Part shown: positions 1-6,567 of the stretch, in pieces
How positions within the stretch are numbered: the first letter of the stretch is position 1
How the letters are laid out: every line of letters begins with the position of its first letter
Assembly (NCBI GenBank): GCA_003557805.1
Contig: PWNY01000202.1
Span: forward strand, 1-6,567
Length of the DNA: 6,567 bases
Direction: 5' to 3'
From: Bacteroidales bacterium
GTDB lineage: Bacteria > Bacteroidota > Bacteroidia > Bacteroidales > UBA7960
The notes under the pieces: model-generated
The model's database searches: none
Told to the model about the DNA's origin: nothing
What the model saw: only the letters and a program-made list of their open reading frames with translations
Translations under genes and position numbers: made by a program

Positions 1-1
1 G

Positions 2-901
2 CTATTTCTTGAGCTTACAAGACTCTGGCTTCAGTTATACAGCAAGGAGCAACAGGCTGCGGTTATAAGCCGGTTCATTGATAATATTAGGAGGACTGAG
101 GATCTTATATACAGCAGGTATGAGGGAGGGCAGCAACAACAGGGGCTGGCCCTGGATATATACCGTATGGAAATAAAGCATGCTGAACTGGAAAACAGGC
201 TTGATAAACTTGGGGAAACCAGGCAGGCTTTGATAAAGGAGTTCAATATACTCACCGGAAGGGGGGAGGCAGAAGAGGTCATAACCCCGGCCGGCCTTCC
301 TGAAATCGATACGGAACACTATTATACCGTGCCAGGTCCTGGCTATTTTGAGGGGAACCCTGAGCTCATGGCCTCACGTTCTCAATCTGATGCAGCTATG
401 GCACAGGTTGAACTGAGCCGCCAGAATACCAGGCCGGTACTCGGGCTCGGACTGCAGTATTCATATTTTGCGGAAGGAGATGCCTCAATGGGGCAAATGG
501 GCGGGGGCCATATGGTGATGCCTATGGTGTCAGTTTCACTTCCGGTTTTCAGGAACAAGAACCAGGCCATCAGGACCGAAAGCTTACTGAATGCTGAAAA
601 AGCGAATTACTCTGAACAGGAGAGCCTGGACAATTTGAGAACTGAAATGACCAATCTTCAGGCTGAACTGAAGAATATGGTAAGTGACAGGGAGTTTTTA
701 CGAAAGCAGCTGGATATTGTGCGCAAAACCCGGGAACTGGTCATTTCGGGATATGCCGGCGGAAGTGAAGGTTTTGACGAACTGTTGCGTATTGAGGAGC
801 AATTGATTGATCTGGAGTGGAGGCTTATTGAAAACTCTGTTTCAATGCATGTCACGCTTGCCAAAATGGAGATGCTTCAGGCCAAAAATATTTTTGAATA
901 A
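2..901 (+). CDS. TolC/CusC-like outer-membrane efflux protein, 3' part (5' end outside window)
   Basis: This is the C-terminal 299 residues of an outer-membrane factor (OEP family), the trimeric channel that carries substrate out of the cell in RND tripartite efflux. The frame is open from the left edge with no stop, so the first ATG (167) is internal: the 55 residues before it continue the same fold (a helix with RYEGG, where the family usually has a Y-x-x-G). Two OEP repeats are recognisable. The end of the first is a long amphipathic coiled-coil region. The second starts near 'NPEL', runs through a beta strand (around nt 431-470), a Met/Gly-rich loop, a second strand ending in 'SLPVF' (the family's usual S-x-P-I/L-F/Y), and then a pair of long helices with 'SGYAGG'. 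It ends 15 bases before the adaptor gene, on the same strand, so they are almost certainly co-transcribed. The link to metal export comes from that neighbour. A CusC/CzcC-like role is inferred; the family call is firm. Confidence 0.9.
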   Translation, partial: LFLELTRLWLQLYSKEQQAAVISRFIDNIRRTEDLIYSRYEGGQQQQGLALDIYRMEIKHAELENRLDKLGETRQALIKEFNILTGRGEAEEVITPAGLPEIDTEHYYTVPGPGYFEGNPELMASRSQSDAAMAQVELSRQNTRPVLGLGLQYSYFAEGDASMGQMGGGHMVMPMVSVSLPVFRNKNQAIRTESLLNAEKANYSEQESLDNLRTEMTNLQAELKNMVSDREFLRKQLDIVRKTRELVISGYAGGSEGFDELLRIEEQLIDLEWRLIENSVSMHVTLAKMEMLQAKNIFE

Positions 902-916
902 GAAAACAACAAGATC

Positions 917-2692
917 ATGGAAAATGTAAGGGTTAGAACAATCGGTATATATGCCATTATGGTGCTTGCAGGGTTTCTTGCCGGGTGGCTGTTACTGGGC
1001 AGGGGAGATGGTGCTGATCCGGAAGATCATCACCATCCAACAATTGAAATGGCAGAAGCAGCAGAGACAGAGTATACATGTTCTATGCACCCTCAGGTGC
1101 GTCAGGATGAACCCGGGGATTGCCCGATATGCGGTATGGAACTGATCCCCGTGGGTGAGAAGGATGACCACCGTCACGATGACCCATTCAGTTTTACAAT
1201 GAGGGAAAGCCACCGTACATGGGCCAATATAAGGACCCAGCGTGTTTCAACTGCAATGCAGGCCCACAGTATACGGCTTACAGGGAAGGTTGCGGTGAAT
1301 GAGAAGGAAACTGCTGTGATCAGCGCACACTTCCCCGGCAGAGTAGAGAAACTGTATGCCGACCAGACCGGTATGATGATTACGGCAGGGGAAAGAATAG
1401 CCGGTATATACTCTCCCGAGATCATTCAGGCTCAGACCGAACTTATACAGGCATACTCCCAACGGGAATCACAACCCCGCCTGTATGAATCTGCAAGCCA
1501 GAGGTTAAGGCTCCTTGGGATTACGGAGCAGCAAAGAGATATGATAACAAAAGCAGGGGAGGTACAGACAGTACTTGACATATATGCCGGTCAATCCGGG
1601 TATCTGACCGGAAGGCTTGTATCTGAAGGGGATTACGTTAACAGGGGTCAGCCCTTGCTAAAGGTCGCTAACCTCAGTAATGTATGGATCGAACTGGATG
1701 CCTACGAGGCCGACTTTGGTCTAATTAACATTGGTGATATCGCAAGTGTGGAAATACCTGCAATCCCAGGCCGTAACTTCGATGCAGTGGTTGACTTTAT
1801 CGACCCTGTTATAGATCCTGATACCAGAAGTGCAAGGGTCAGGGCAACCATCTCAAACAGGGACGGGATTCTAAAGCCCGGTATGCTTGCAAATGCTATT
1901 CTTACCCCTGGAAAAACAGAAGTTGAAAGTCATCTGGTTGTTCCCAGCACTGCAGTTTTATGGACCGGGAAGCGTTCTATTGTTTATGTTTTGGAACAGG
2001 ATGGTGAGGTTGAAAGGTTTGAGTTCCGTGAGATTGAAACAGGACCTAAAACCAATGAGGGCTACATTGTGCTTTCCGGCTTGTCGGATGGGGAGGAGAT
2101 AGCTGTCAGTGGAGTGTTTTCAATTGATGCTGCTGCGCAGCTTCAGGGACAATACAGTATGATGTCACCACCTGAAAAGGTTGATCTGCCGGATAATTTC
2201 AGGTCAAACCTGGAGAGGCTTTATGATATTTATTTTGACCTGAAAAATGCACTTGCAGACGATGATGCTGCTGATGCCCTGGAACATGCATCACTGCTTA
2301 TAGAGCAGCTTGAAACAACAGGAGAGCATTCACTTGACGGAGAACATCATATGTTCTGGATGGATCAATATTCCAGGATAAAGGATGGAGTTGATAACTT
2401 TTTGAATTACAATGAACTTGAAAAACAGAGGGAGTATTTTGAAGCAATATCAGAGGCATTCATTGAAACTGCACGTACACTGGGAGCCATTGGACAGACA
2501 TGGTATGTTGCGTTCTGCCCGATGTACGATGATGACAGGGGTGCATACTGGCTGAGTGAGTTTGAACAGATAAGCAACCCATATTTTGGTTCCATGATGC
2601 TAAGGTGCGGCGAGGTAAGGGAAACTATCAGGGAGGGTGTGGGTTCATCCGGCACCCGGGAGGAAAGCGGTACAGGCGTTCATGTGCACTGA
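917..2692 (+). CDS. cusB: CusB-like RND efflux periplasmic adaptor with N-terminal heavy-metal-binding domain and C-terminal DUF3347-like domain
   Basis: This is the membrane-fusion subunit that links an inner-membrane RND metal pump to the outer-membrane channel, in the periplasm. Residues 8-27 form one hydrophobic segment (anchor or uncleaved signal; no lipobox Cys). Residues 53-79 are a heavy-metal-binding module: C55-x-M57-H58 and C69-x-x-C72-x-M74, flanked by HHH (38-40) and a DDHRHDD stretch (83-89). The adaptor core follows: first lipoyl half about 133-168, helical hairpin about 169-212, second lipoyl half about 220-252, beta-barrel about 255-332 and membrane-proximal domain about 333-410. 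Residues about 428-568 look like DUF3347, with 'FCPMYDD', 'GAYWLSE' and 'NPYFGSMMLRCG'; the tail ends HVH. The start is ATG 917, preceded by an A-rich leader rather than a Shine-Dalgarno. The length exceeds a plain adaptor (about 400 aa) because of the two extra modules. Family knowledge points to Cu(I)/Ag(I) export; the metal is inferred. No RND pump gene follows, so it probably lies upstream of the channel gene. Confidence 0.93.
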   Translation: MENVRVRTIGIYAIMVLAGFLAGWLLLGRGDGADPEDHHHPTIEMAEAAETEYTCSMHPQVRQDEPGDCPICGMELIPVGEKDDHRHDDPFSFTMRESHRTWANIRTQRVSTAMQAHSIRLTGKVAVNEKETAVISAHFPGRVEKLYADQTGMMITAGERIAGIYSPEIIQAQTELIQAYSQRESQPRLYESASQRLRLLGITEQQRDMITKAGEVQTVLDIYAGQSGYLTGRLVSEGDYVNRGQPLLKVANLSNVWIELDAYEADFGLINIGDIASVEIPAIPGRNFDAVVDFIDPVIDPDTRSARVRATISNRDGILKPGMLANAILTPGKTEVESHLVVPSTAVLWTGKRSIVYVLEQDGEVERFEFREIETGPKTNEGYIVLSGLSDGEEIAVSGVFSIDAAAQLQGQYSMMSPPEKVDLPDNFRSNLERLYDIYFDLKNALADDDAADALEHASLLIEQLETTGEHSLDGEHHMFWMDQYSRIKDGVDNFLNYNELEKQREYFEAISEAFIETARTLGAIGQTWYVAFCPMYDDDRGAYWLSEFEQISNPYFGSMMLRCGEVRETIREGVGSSGTREESGTGVHVH

Positions 2693-2745
2693 TCCAATGC
2701 CTGAAAGTTGCAATGGCATTATACAATGGTAGTTTTCAGATACAA
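2693..2745. other. Short convergent intergenic gap
   Basis: These 53 bases separate the tail of the efflux operon from the tail of the membrane kinase on the other strand. Transcription of both should stop here or run into the opposing gene. The sequence has a 6-bp inverted repeat, AATGCC (2696-2701) and GGCATT (2715-2720) with a 13-base loop, and a competing pair CTGAAA (2701-2706) with TTTCAG (2734-2739). Neither is GC-rich or followed by a T-run on either strand, so I do not call an intrinsic terminator. No small gene or RNA is apparent. Confidence 0.4.
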
Positions 2746-4125
2746 TTAATCAGTAACATTATCCGGGAACTCAAGATAGAAGGTGCTGCCTTGTCCCTCT
2801 TTGCTTTCGGCCCAGATCCTTCCGTTATTTAGTTCAGTGAACTCACTGCACAGAACCAGTCCGAGGCCTGAACCTGTCTCACCCGAGGTTCCCCTGGTTG
2901 AGAGGTTCTCACTGAAGTCGAATAGCCTGTCCAGGTTCCCGGCCGGGATTCCGGTACCATTATCTGCAACTGAAATAACTATTTTGTCCTCTTTTTGAAA
3001 TGCGCTGACCATAACCCGGCCACCCCTGTATGAATATTTGATGGCGTTTGAAAGCAGGTTCCTTAAAACGATCGACAGAGTTTCCCTGTCTGCCCTGACC
3101 TTTAGTTCTTTATCAATTGATTGCTGAAGTTCAATACCTTTTGCCTTTGACTGTATAGTTAAGGTTTCAATGCTGTCATTTACTATTTCTGATACATTTA
3201 GTGTTTCAGTGTTCCTGACAATCTCCCCCAGCTGGGATCTTGACCAGTTAAGAAGGTTTTCGGTAAGGTAGTAAAGCTTATGGGAGGCCTGCTGGATTGA
3301 TTCTGTATATTTGCTGACCTTATCAGGTTCCGCCCTGGGGTCTTCACTAGCCAGCAAATCTGCAAATCCCTTCAGTGCGTTAAAGGGGGATTTCAGATCG
3401 TGGGCAATTATTGAAAAGTATTTCTCTTTTGTGCTGATCATCTTCCTGAGCTCTTTTTCCTTTCTTTCCAGCTCAGCATTGGTCTTGTTTAGTTCCCTGT
3501 TTGTTTCCTGGACCTTTTCGAGCAGGCGTTCTGTCCTGTTTTTTTCCTCTTTCAGCCGGAAACCTGACCTGAACAGTTCAAAGCGGAACTTGTTTTGTAT
3601 CCTGTTTGCAGTAAAGCCCAGCACTATAATGGGAACAACGTTGCTCAGGTCAGTAAGCTGTTCCATACCGGGTTCAAAAAATGATAGTAATACAAAAAGA
3701 AATACAAGGGCAGGCAACAGGTATATAATAATAGTATTAAAAAGAGTCGTCCTTATATCTATAGAAACCAGGAAAATGACCAGTACCAGGCCGGTAACGT
3801 GACCTGCGAACCCCGGGTCATCCAGGTGTATGAGGCATTTAGCATACATCATTAACGGCAGGCTCGCGAGGACGATATTGTATATTCTTGTTTTAAGGCA
3901 TGAAAAACCCTTTGCCAGCAAATGAAAGGCAAGCAGGAAAACTATCAGTGACACCGGCAGTATCCTGGTATATGCCGCATGAATATTCTCAACCAGCCAA
4001 ATATCAGAGAAAACAAAGTAGATAAGTATTAGTAATCCTGCAATGAGCTTTACACTCAAATACTTTGTGGTTGACCGGCAGAGGTAGTCCCTGTATTCTT
4101 CCAGTAAATTGGATTCGGTATGCAA
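2746..4125 (-). CDS. Membrane-bound sensor histidine kinase (six-helix sensor, HisKA, HATPase_c), no receiver
   Basis: This is a complete 459-residue sensor kinase. About six hydrophobic segments are seen (near 25-43, 54-72, 81-99, 110-123, 129-149, 160-175), with Lys/Arg in the loops predicted cytoplasmic, which supports both ends being inside. Outer loops are short, so there is no folded periplasmic sensor domain. A charged coiled coil (about 188-232) leads to the HisKA H-box 'IIAHDLKSPFNAL' with the phospho-acceptor H242. The ATPase domain has the N-box (N356, N360), G1 'DNGTG' (D388), an F-box region 'LFDF' (401-404) and G2 'GETGSGLGL' (415-423). All residues needed for catalysis are present. 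Start: the frame has no ATG between the upstream in-frame stop (4150-4152) and residue 92, which is already inside the membrane domain, so TTG at 4125-4123 is the best start. It lies about 35 bases below a candidate promoter. The signal and partner regulator are unknown; no response regulator is adjacent. Confidence 0.9.
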   Translation of the reverse strand: MHTESNLLEEYRDYLCRSTTKYLSVKLIAGLLILIYFVFSDIWLVENIHAAYTRILPVSLIVFLLAFHLLAKGFSCLKTRIYNIVLASLPLMMYAKCLIHLDDPGFAGHVTGLVLVIFLVSIDIRTTLFNTIIIYLLPALVFLFVLLSFFEPGMEQLTDLSNVVPIIVLGFTANRIQNKFRFELFRSGFRLKEEKNRTERLLEKVQETNRELNKTNAELERKEKELRKMISTKEKYFSIIAHDLKSPFNALKGFADLLASEDPRAEPDKVSKYTESIQQASHKLYYLTENLLNWSRSQLGEIVRNTETLNVSEIVNDSIETLTIQSKAKGIELQQSIDKELKVRADRETLSIVLRNLLSNAIKYSYRGGRVMVSAFQKEDKIVISVADNGTGIPAGNLDRLFDFSENLSTRGTSGETGSGLGLVLCSEFTELNNGRIWAESKEGQGSTFYLEFPDNVTD

Positions 4126-4166
4126 ATTCTGTAAGGCGATGATGCAACACTATTTTTGGTATCAGA

Positions 4167-4196
4167 CAAAGCTACAAAAATAATTGCTGCGATCAA
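4167..4196 (-). promoter_or_regulatory. Candidate Bacteroidota-type promoter for the membrane kinase
   Basis: On the minus strand, TAGCTTTG (4174 down to 4167) matches the Bacteroidota -7 consensus TAnnTTTG exactly. A TTG (4196 down to 4194) sits 19 bases upstream, in the usual position of the -33 box (consensus TTTG; here ATTG). Transcription would begin near 4160, giving a leader of about 35 bases before the TTG start of the kinase at 4125. It lies in the only intergenic gap over 100 bases. The match is seen in sequence; promoter activity is inferred. Confidence 0.5.
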
Positions 4197-4215
4197 TTAA
4201 ATCAACAGATCAATG

Positions 4216-4236
4216 AAAAGGACACTTTTGTCTTTT
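4216..4236 (-). terminator. Weak hairpin at the end of the hybrid kinase gene
   Basis: AAAAG-(G)-ACA and TGT-CTTTT form an 8-bp stem with one bulged base and a 4-base loop, overlapping the stop codon of the hybrid kinase (4237-4235). On the minus strand the 3' arm ends in CCTTTT, which gives a short T-run. The stem is mostly A-T and would be unstable, so it is at best a weak terminator. The candidate promoter just downstream makes a transcript boundary here reasonable. Confidence 0.2.
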
Positions 4237-6567
4237 AGTGCTTGTGTATGTATTTGTGTATGATCTCCAGCAGCCTCTCTTTTTTGATAGGTTTGGATAT
4301 ATAGTCATTACAGCCGGCTTTAAGGGAAGACTCCCTGTGACCTTCAAGCGCATGGGCCGTTTGGGCAATAACCGGCAGATCCCTGTTTAGCTGACGGATC
4401 CTTCTTGTCGCATCCAGTCCGTTCATTCCGGGCATTTTTATGTCCATAAGCACAATGTCTATGTTATCATCCTCCATGATTGCTTTCACCGTATCTTCCC
4501 CGTTTACTGTCCTTTTCAGCTCAGCCCCTTCCTTAATAAGGATGGCTTCTATATAGTGATATCCGGAATCATCATCCTCAGCAACCAGTATCTTTTTGCC
4601 GCTGAGCGTTTTACCATATTGATTCCGGCTTATTTCAGCCGCTGGTCCTTTTTCCATTGAAGCTGGTTCATATGGTATACTGAAGAAAAACGTACTGCCC
4701 TTGCCCGGCTTGGAATCAAGCCATATTCTACCACCCAGCATATTTACATACTCCTTTGAAATTGACAATCCCAGGCCAGAACCCTCATGCGGTCGGGTAA
4801 TATTGAGGTCGGCCTGTTCGAACCTGTTGAAGATCGCATCCTGCCTGTTTTCCGGTATCCCGGTACCGGTATCCCTTACATAGAAGACAATATTATTTTC
4901 TTTTTTGTAGTTGCCGGTTTCAATACGTCCCTGATCCGTAAACTTAATGGCATTACTCAACAGGTTTGTAAGAATGCTCTCCAGTTTGTACCTGTCGGTT
5001 TTAACAAGGGACAGGCCTTCACTGACCTGTTCGGTGACAACCAGGTCAAGGCCCTTTTCTTCAGCCTGCGGGCTGAACAGTTCGAACAGGTAAGCGGTAA
5101 GCTCTTTCAGGTTCACCTTTTCAATGTTTACCTCCACCTGCCTGGCATCCAGCTTGGCTGCTTCAATGATATCGTTTATCGTTGCAAGCAGCCTTTTGCC
5201 GCTTTTATTTACAATGTTAATAAACTCATCCTTTTCTTCGCCTTCAATACCCGGTTGCCTGAGAAGGTCAAGGAATCCCAGTATTGAGTTCATTGGGGTG
5301 CGTATCTCGTGGCTTATATTGGCCAGGAAAGCAGATTTAAGGCGGTTGCTTTCATCAGCTTTCTCCTTTGCCCTAAACAGCGCCTCATAGTCCTGCTGCC
5401 TTTGTATGGCAAGGCTTATCTGGCCCGACACAAACTCAAGTATCTCCCTGCTGCTGTCATTGAATTTATCAGGATCATTATAGTCTCTTACCACAACAGT
5501 GCCAATAACATTCTTTTTGCCGAAAAGGGGCACCCCCAGCCAGACCTGGCATGTTGTGTCAGTTTGTTCTATCTTTTGTGATAAGGCAAGTTCCAGCAGC
5601 TCGTGACGTTTAAAAAGCAGGGACTTGCTTTGTTCAATTACAAGCCCGGACAAGGACCTGGAGGCAGGCCAGGGGCTGGTAGATCCGTCAGTGTCACCGC
5701 TGCCGTATGGAACAGAAAAACAGCCGGTGTCATTGTCATAAAGCGCAATGTAAAAGTTGGTGGTATCTATAAGCTGGCCCAGTGTATTTTTGATCTTCTC
5801 TATCAGCTCACTCAGGTCGGAGGTGGTAAGTGTGGCATTGCTTATCCTGTAAAGGACCTTTTCCCGGATTTCGTTTTGTTTCTGTTTGTTTATATCGGTG
5901 CGTATGCCAATGAAACGAAGAGGATTACCCTTCTCATCATGTGAAATGATCTTTCCCCTGTCAAGTATCCACACATATGAGCCGTTTTTATGCTTTAGCC
6001 TGTGTTCGCTCTGATAGACACCGCTTTCACCCCTTAGATGTTTTTGCAGTTCCCTGTACACACCATCCATGTCATTTGGATGGACACGCTTTTCCCATTC
6101 GGATAATGAGTTTGTAACCTCTTCCGGGTTATACCCGAGCATTCTTTTCCATTGATCCGAATAGAAGACCTCTCCGGTCTGTACGTTCCAGTCCCATAAA
6201 CCATCACCTGCACCCTCCAGTGCGAATTTCCACCTTTCCTCGCTTTCACTTAGCTCCTTTTCAAACCTTACCCTGTCTGTAATATCAATTATGCTTACTA
6301 GCACCTTTGAGTAATCATCCTCATGCCCGCTTACCACGGTCCAGAACAGTTTAACATGTAATTCTGACCCGTCAAGTGCAATTTGAGCCATTTCGGTGGT
6401 CATGTAACTATGACCCTTGGCAATAAGGGCTATAAGATCAGCAAAAACTTTGTATGATTCCTCTGTGAATATCTCCGGCAGTCCCTTGCAGAAGTCCTTC
6501 ATGCTCTTTGCCCTGTAAAGGTCCAGGGTTGCCTGGTTAACTTCGACTATTTTAACCAGGCCGGCAA
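4235..6567 (-). CDS. Hybrid sensor histidine kinase, PAS-PAS-GAF-HisKA-HATPase_c-receiver, 5' end outside window
   Basis: This is a hybrid kinase that senses a signal, autophosphorylates on His and passes the phosphate to its own receiver. The frame stays open to the right edge. The ATG at 6502 is not the start, because the 21 codons before it ('VNQATLDLYRAKS') are the beginning of a PAS domain. Counting from that ATG: rest of PAS 1 to about 80; PAS 2 about 90-206, with 'GLWDWN' and a PAC-like 'FIGIRTDIN'; GAF about 215-368; short linking coil; HisKA with 'NISHEIRTPMNSILGF' (H398); ATPase with N-box N513/N517, G1 'DTGTG' (D544) and G2 'EGSGLGL' (573-579); receiver about 636-753 with acidic D643-D645, phospho-acceptor D687 in 'LMDIKMPG', T715 and K737. 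All key residues are intact. No membrane segment is seen, so this part is cytoplasmic. There is no DNA-binding or HPt domain, so output needs another protein. Its stop lies 109 bases above the start of the next kinase on the same strand. Confidence 0.93.
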   Translation of the reverse strand, partial: AGLVKIVEVNQATLDLYRAKSMKDFCKGLPEIFTEESYKVFADLIALIAKGHSYMTTEMAQIALDGSELHVKLFWTVVSGHEDDYSKVLVSIIDITDRVRFEKELSESEERWKFALEGAGDGLWDWNVQTGEVFYSDQWKRMLGYNPEEVTNSLSEWEKRVHPNDMDGVYRELQKHLRGESGVYQSEHRLKHKNGSYVWILDRGKIISHDEKGNPLRFIGIRTDINKQKQNEIREKVLYRISNATLTTSDLSELIEKIKNTLGQLIDTTNFYIALYDNDTGCFSVPYGSGDTDGSTSPWPASRSLSGLVIEQSKSLLFKRHELLELALSQKIEQTDTTCQVWLGVPLFGKKNVIGTVVVRDYNDPDKFNDSSREILEFVSGQISLAIQRQQDYEALFRAKEKADESNRLKSAFLANISHEIRTPMNSILGFLDLLRQPGIEGEEKDEFINIVNKSGKRLLATINDIIEAAKLDARQVEVNIEKVNLKELTAYLFELFSPQAEEKGLDLVVTEQVSEGLSLVKTDRYKLESILTNLLSNAIKFTDQGRIETGNYKKENNIVFYVRDTGTGIPENRQDAIFNRFEQADLNITRPHEGSGLGLSISKEYVNMLGGRIWLDSKPGKGSTFFFSIPYEPASMEKGPAAEISRNQYGKTLSGKKILVAEDDDSGYHYIEAILIKEGAELKRTVNGEDTVKAIMEDDNIDIVLMDIKMPGMNGLDATRRIRQLNRDLPVIAQTAHALEGHRESSLKAGCNDYISKPIKKERLLEIIHKYIHKH

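Noticed and set aside
167..169. ATG at 167 as the start of the outer-membrane channel gene
   Set aside because: The frame is open to the left edge, and the 55 residues before this ATG continue the OEP helix, so it is an internal Met.
2696..2739. Intrinsic terminator in the convergent gap
   Set aside because: The possible stems are 6 bp with long loops, compete with each other, and are not followed by a T-run on either strand.
3311..3802. Plus-strand open frame of 163 codons inside the membrane kinase gene
   Set aside because: It lies wholly antisense to a well-supported kinase, its product is Ser/Phe-rich low-complexity sequence as expected from antisense reading, and it shows no domain.
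4850..4875. Local repeat of CCGGTATCC around a GGTACC palindrome
   Set aside because: It is the reverse complement of the codons for the conserved G1 box (DTGTGIP) of the kinase; a similar string occurs at the G1 box of the other kinase near 2943-2960.
4787..5287. Plus-strand open frame of 166 codons inside the hybrid kinase gene
   Set aside because: It is antisense to the ATPase and HisKA regions of an intact kinase and shows no recognisable family.
428..6564. Ten-base string ACCAGGCCGG seen at 428, 3785 and 6555
   Set aside because: All three copies lie within coding sequence, and the two on the kinase side encode the common Gly-Leu-Val with the same codons. There is no shared flanking sequence, spacing or symmetry to suggest a functional site.

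Overview
The window looks like part of a Bacteroidota chromosome, and this assignment is inference. It rests on three things: an RND adaptor ending in a DUF3347-type domain (common in that phylum), A-rich leaders without a Shine-Dalgarno in front of the two visible starts, and an exact match to the Bacteroidota promoter form TTG-N19-TAnnTTTG in the one sizeable intergenic gap. Coding density is very high. No tRNA, rRNA, insertion sequence, CRISPR array or phage gene is visible.

Left half, plus strand (2-2692): the 3' end of a heavy-metal efflux operon of the Cus/Czc type. It starts inside a TolC/CusC-like outer-membrane factor whose 5' end lies outside the window. After 15 bases comes a complete CusB-like periplasmic adaptor (591 aa). 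The adaptor carries an N-terminal heavy-metal-binding module (C-x-M-H ... C-x-x-C-x-M), the usual RND adaptor core and a C-terminal DUF3347-like domain. The inner-membrane RND pump (CusA type) is not here; since the operon ends with the adaptor, it is expected to the left. Cu(I)/Ag(I) is the most likely substrate, but other soft metals cannot be excluded.

Right half, minus strand (2746-6567): two sensor histidine kinases in tandem, facing the efflux operon. The upstream one (4235-6567, 5' end outside the window) is a cytoplasmic-looking hybrid kinase with the order PAS-PAS-GAF-HisKA-HATPase-receiver. The downstream one (2746-4125) is a six-helix membrane kinase with a coiled coil, HisKA and HATPase but no receiver; its best start is TTG. 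The 109-base gap between them holds a good Bacteroidota-type promoter, so the second kinase is probably transcribed at least partly on its own. Neither kinase has a DNA-binding output domain, and no separate response regulator is present.

How they work together: the outer-membrane factor and adaptor form two of the three parts of a trans-envelope metal export complex. The kinases meet the operon tail to tail across a 53-base gap, so the arrangement alone does not show that they regulate it. I found no clearly novel system. The points most worth a second look are the several metal-binding modules along the export path, the Met/His-rich loop of the outer-membrane factor, and the orphan pair of kinases.
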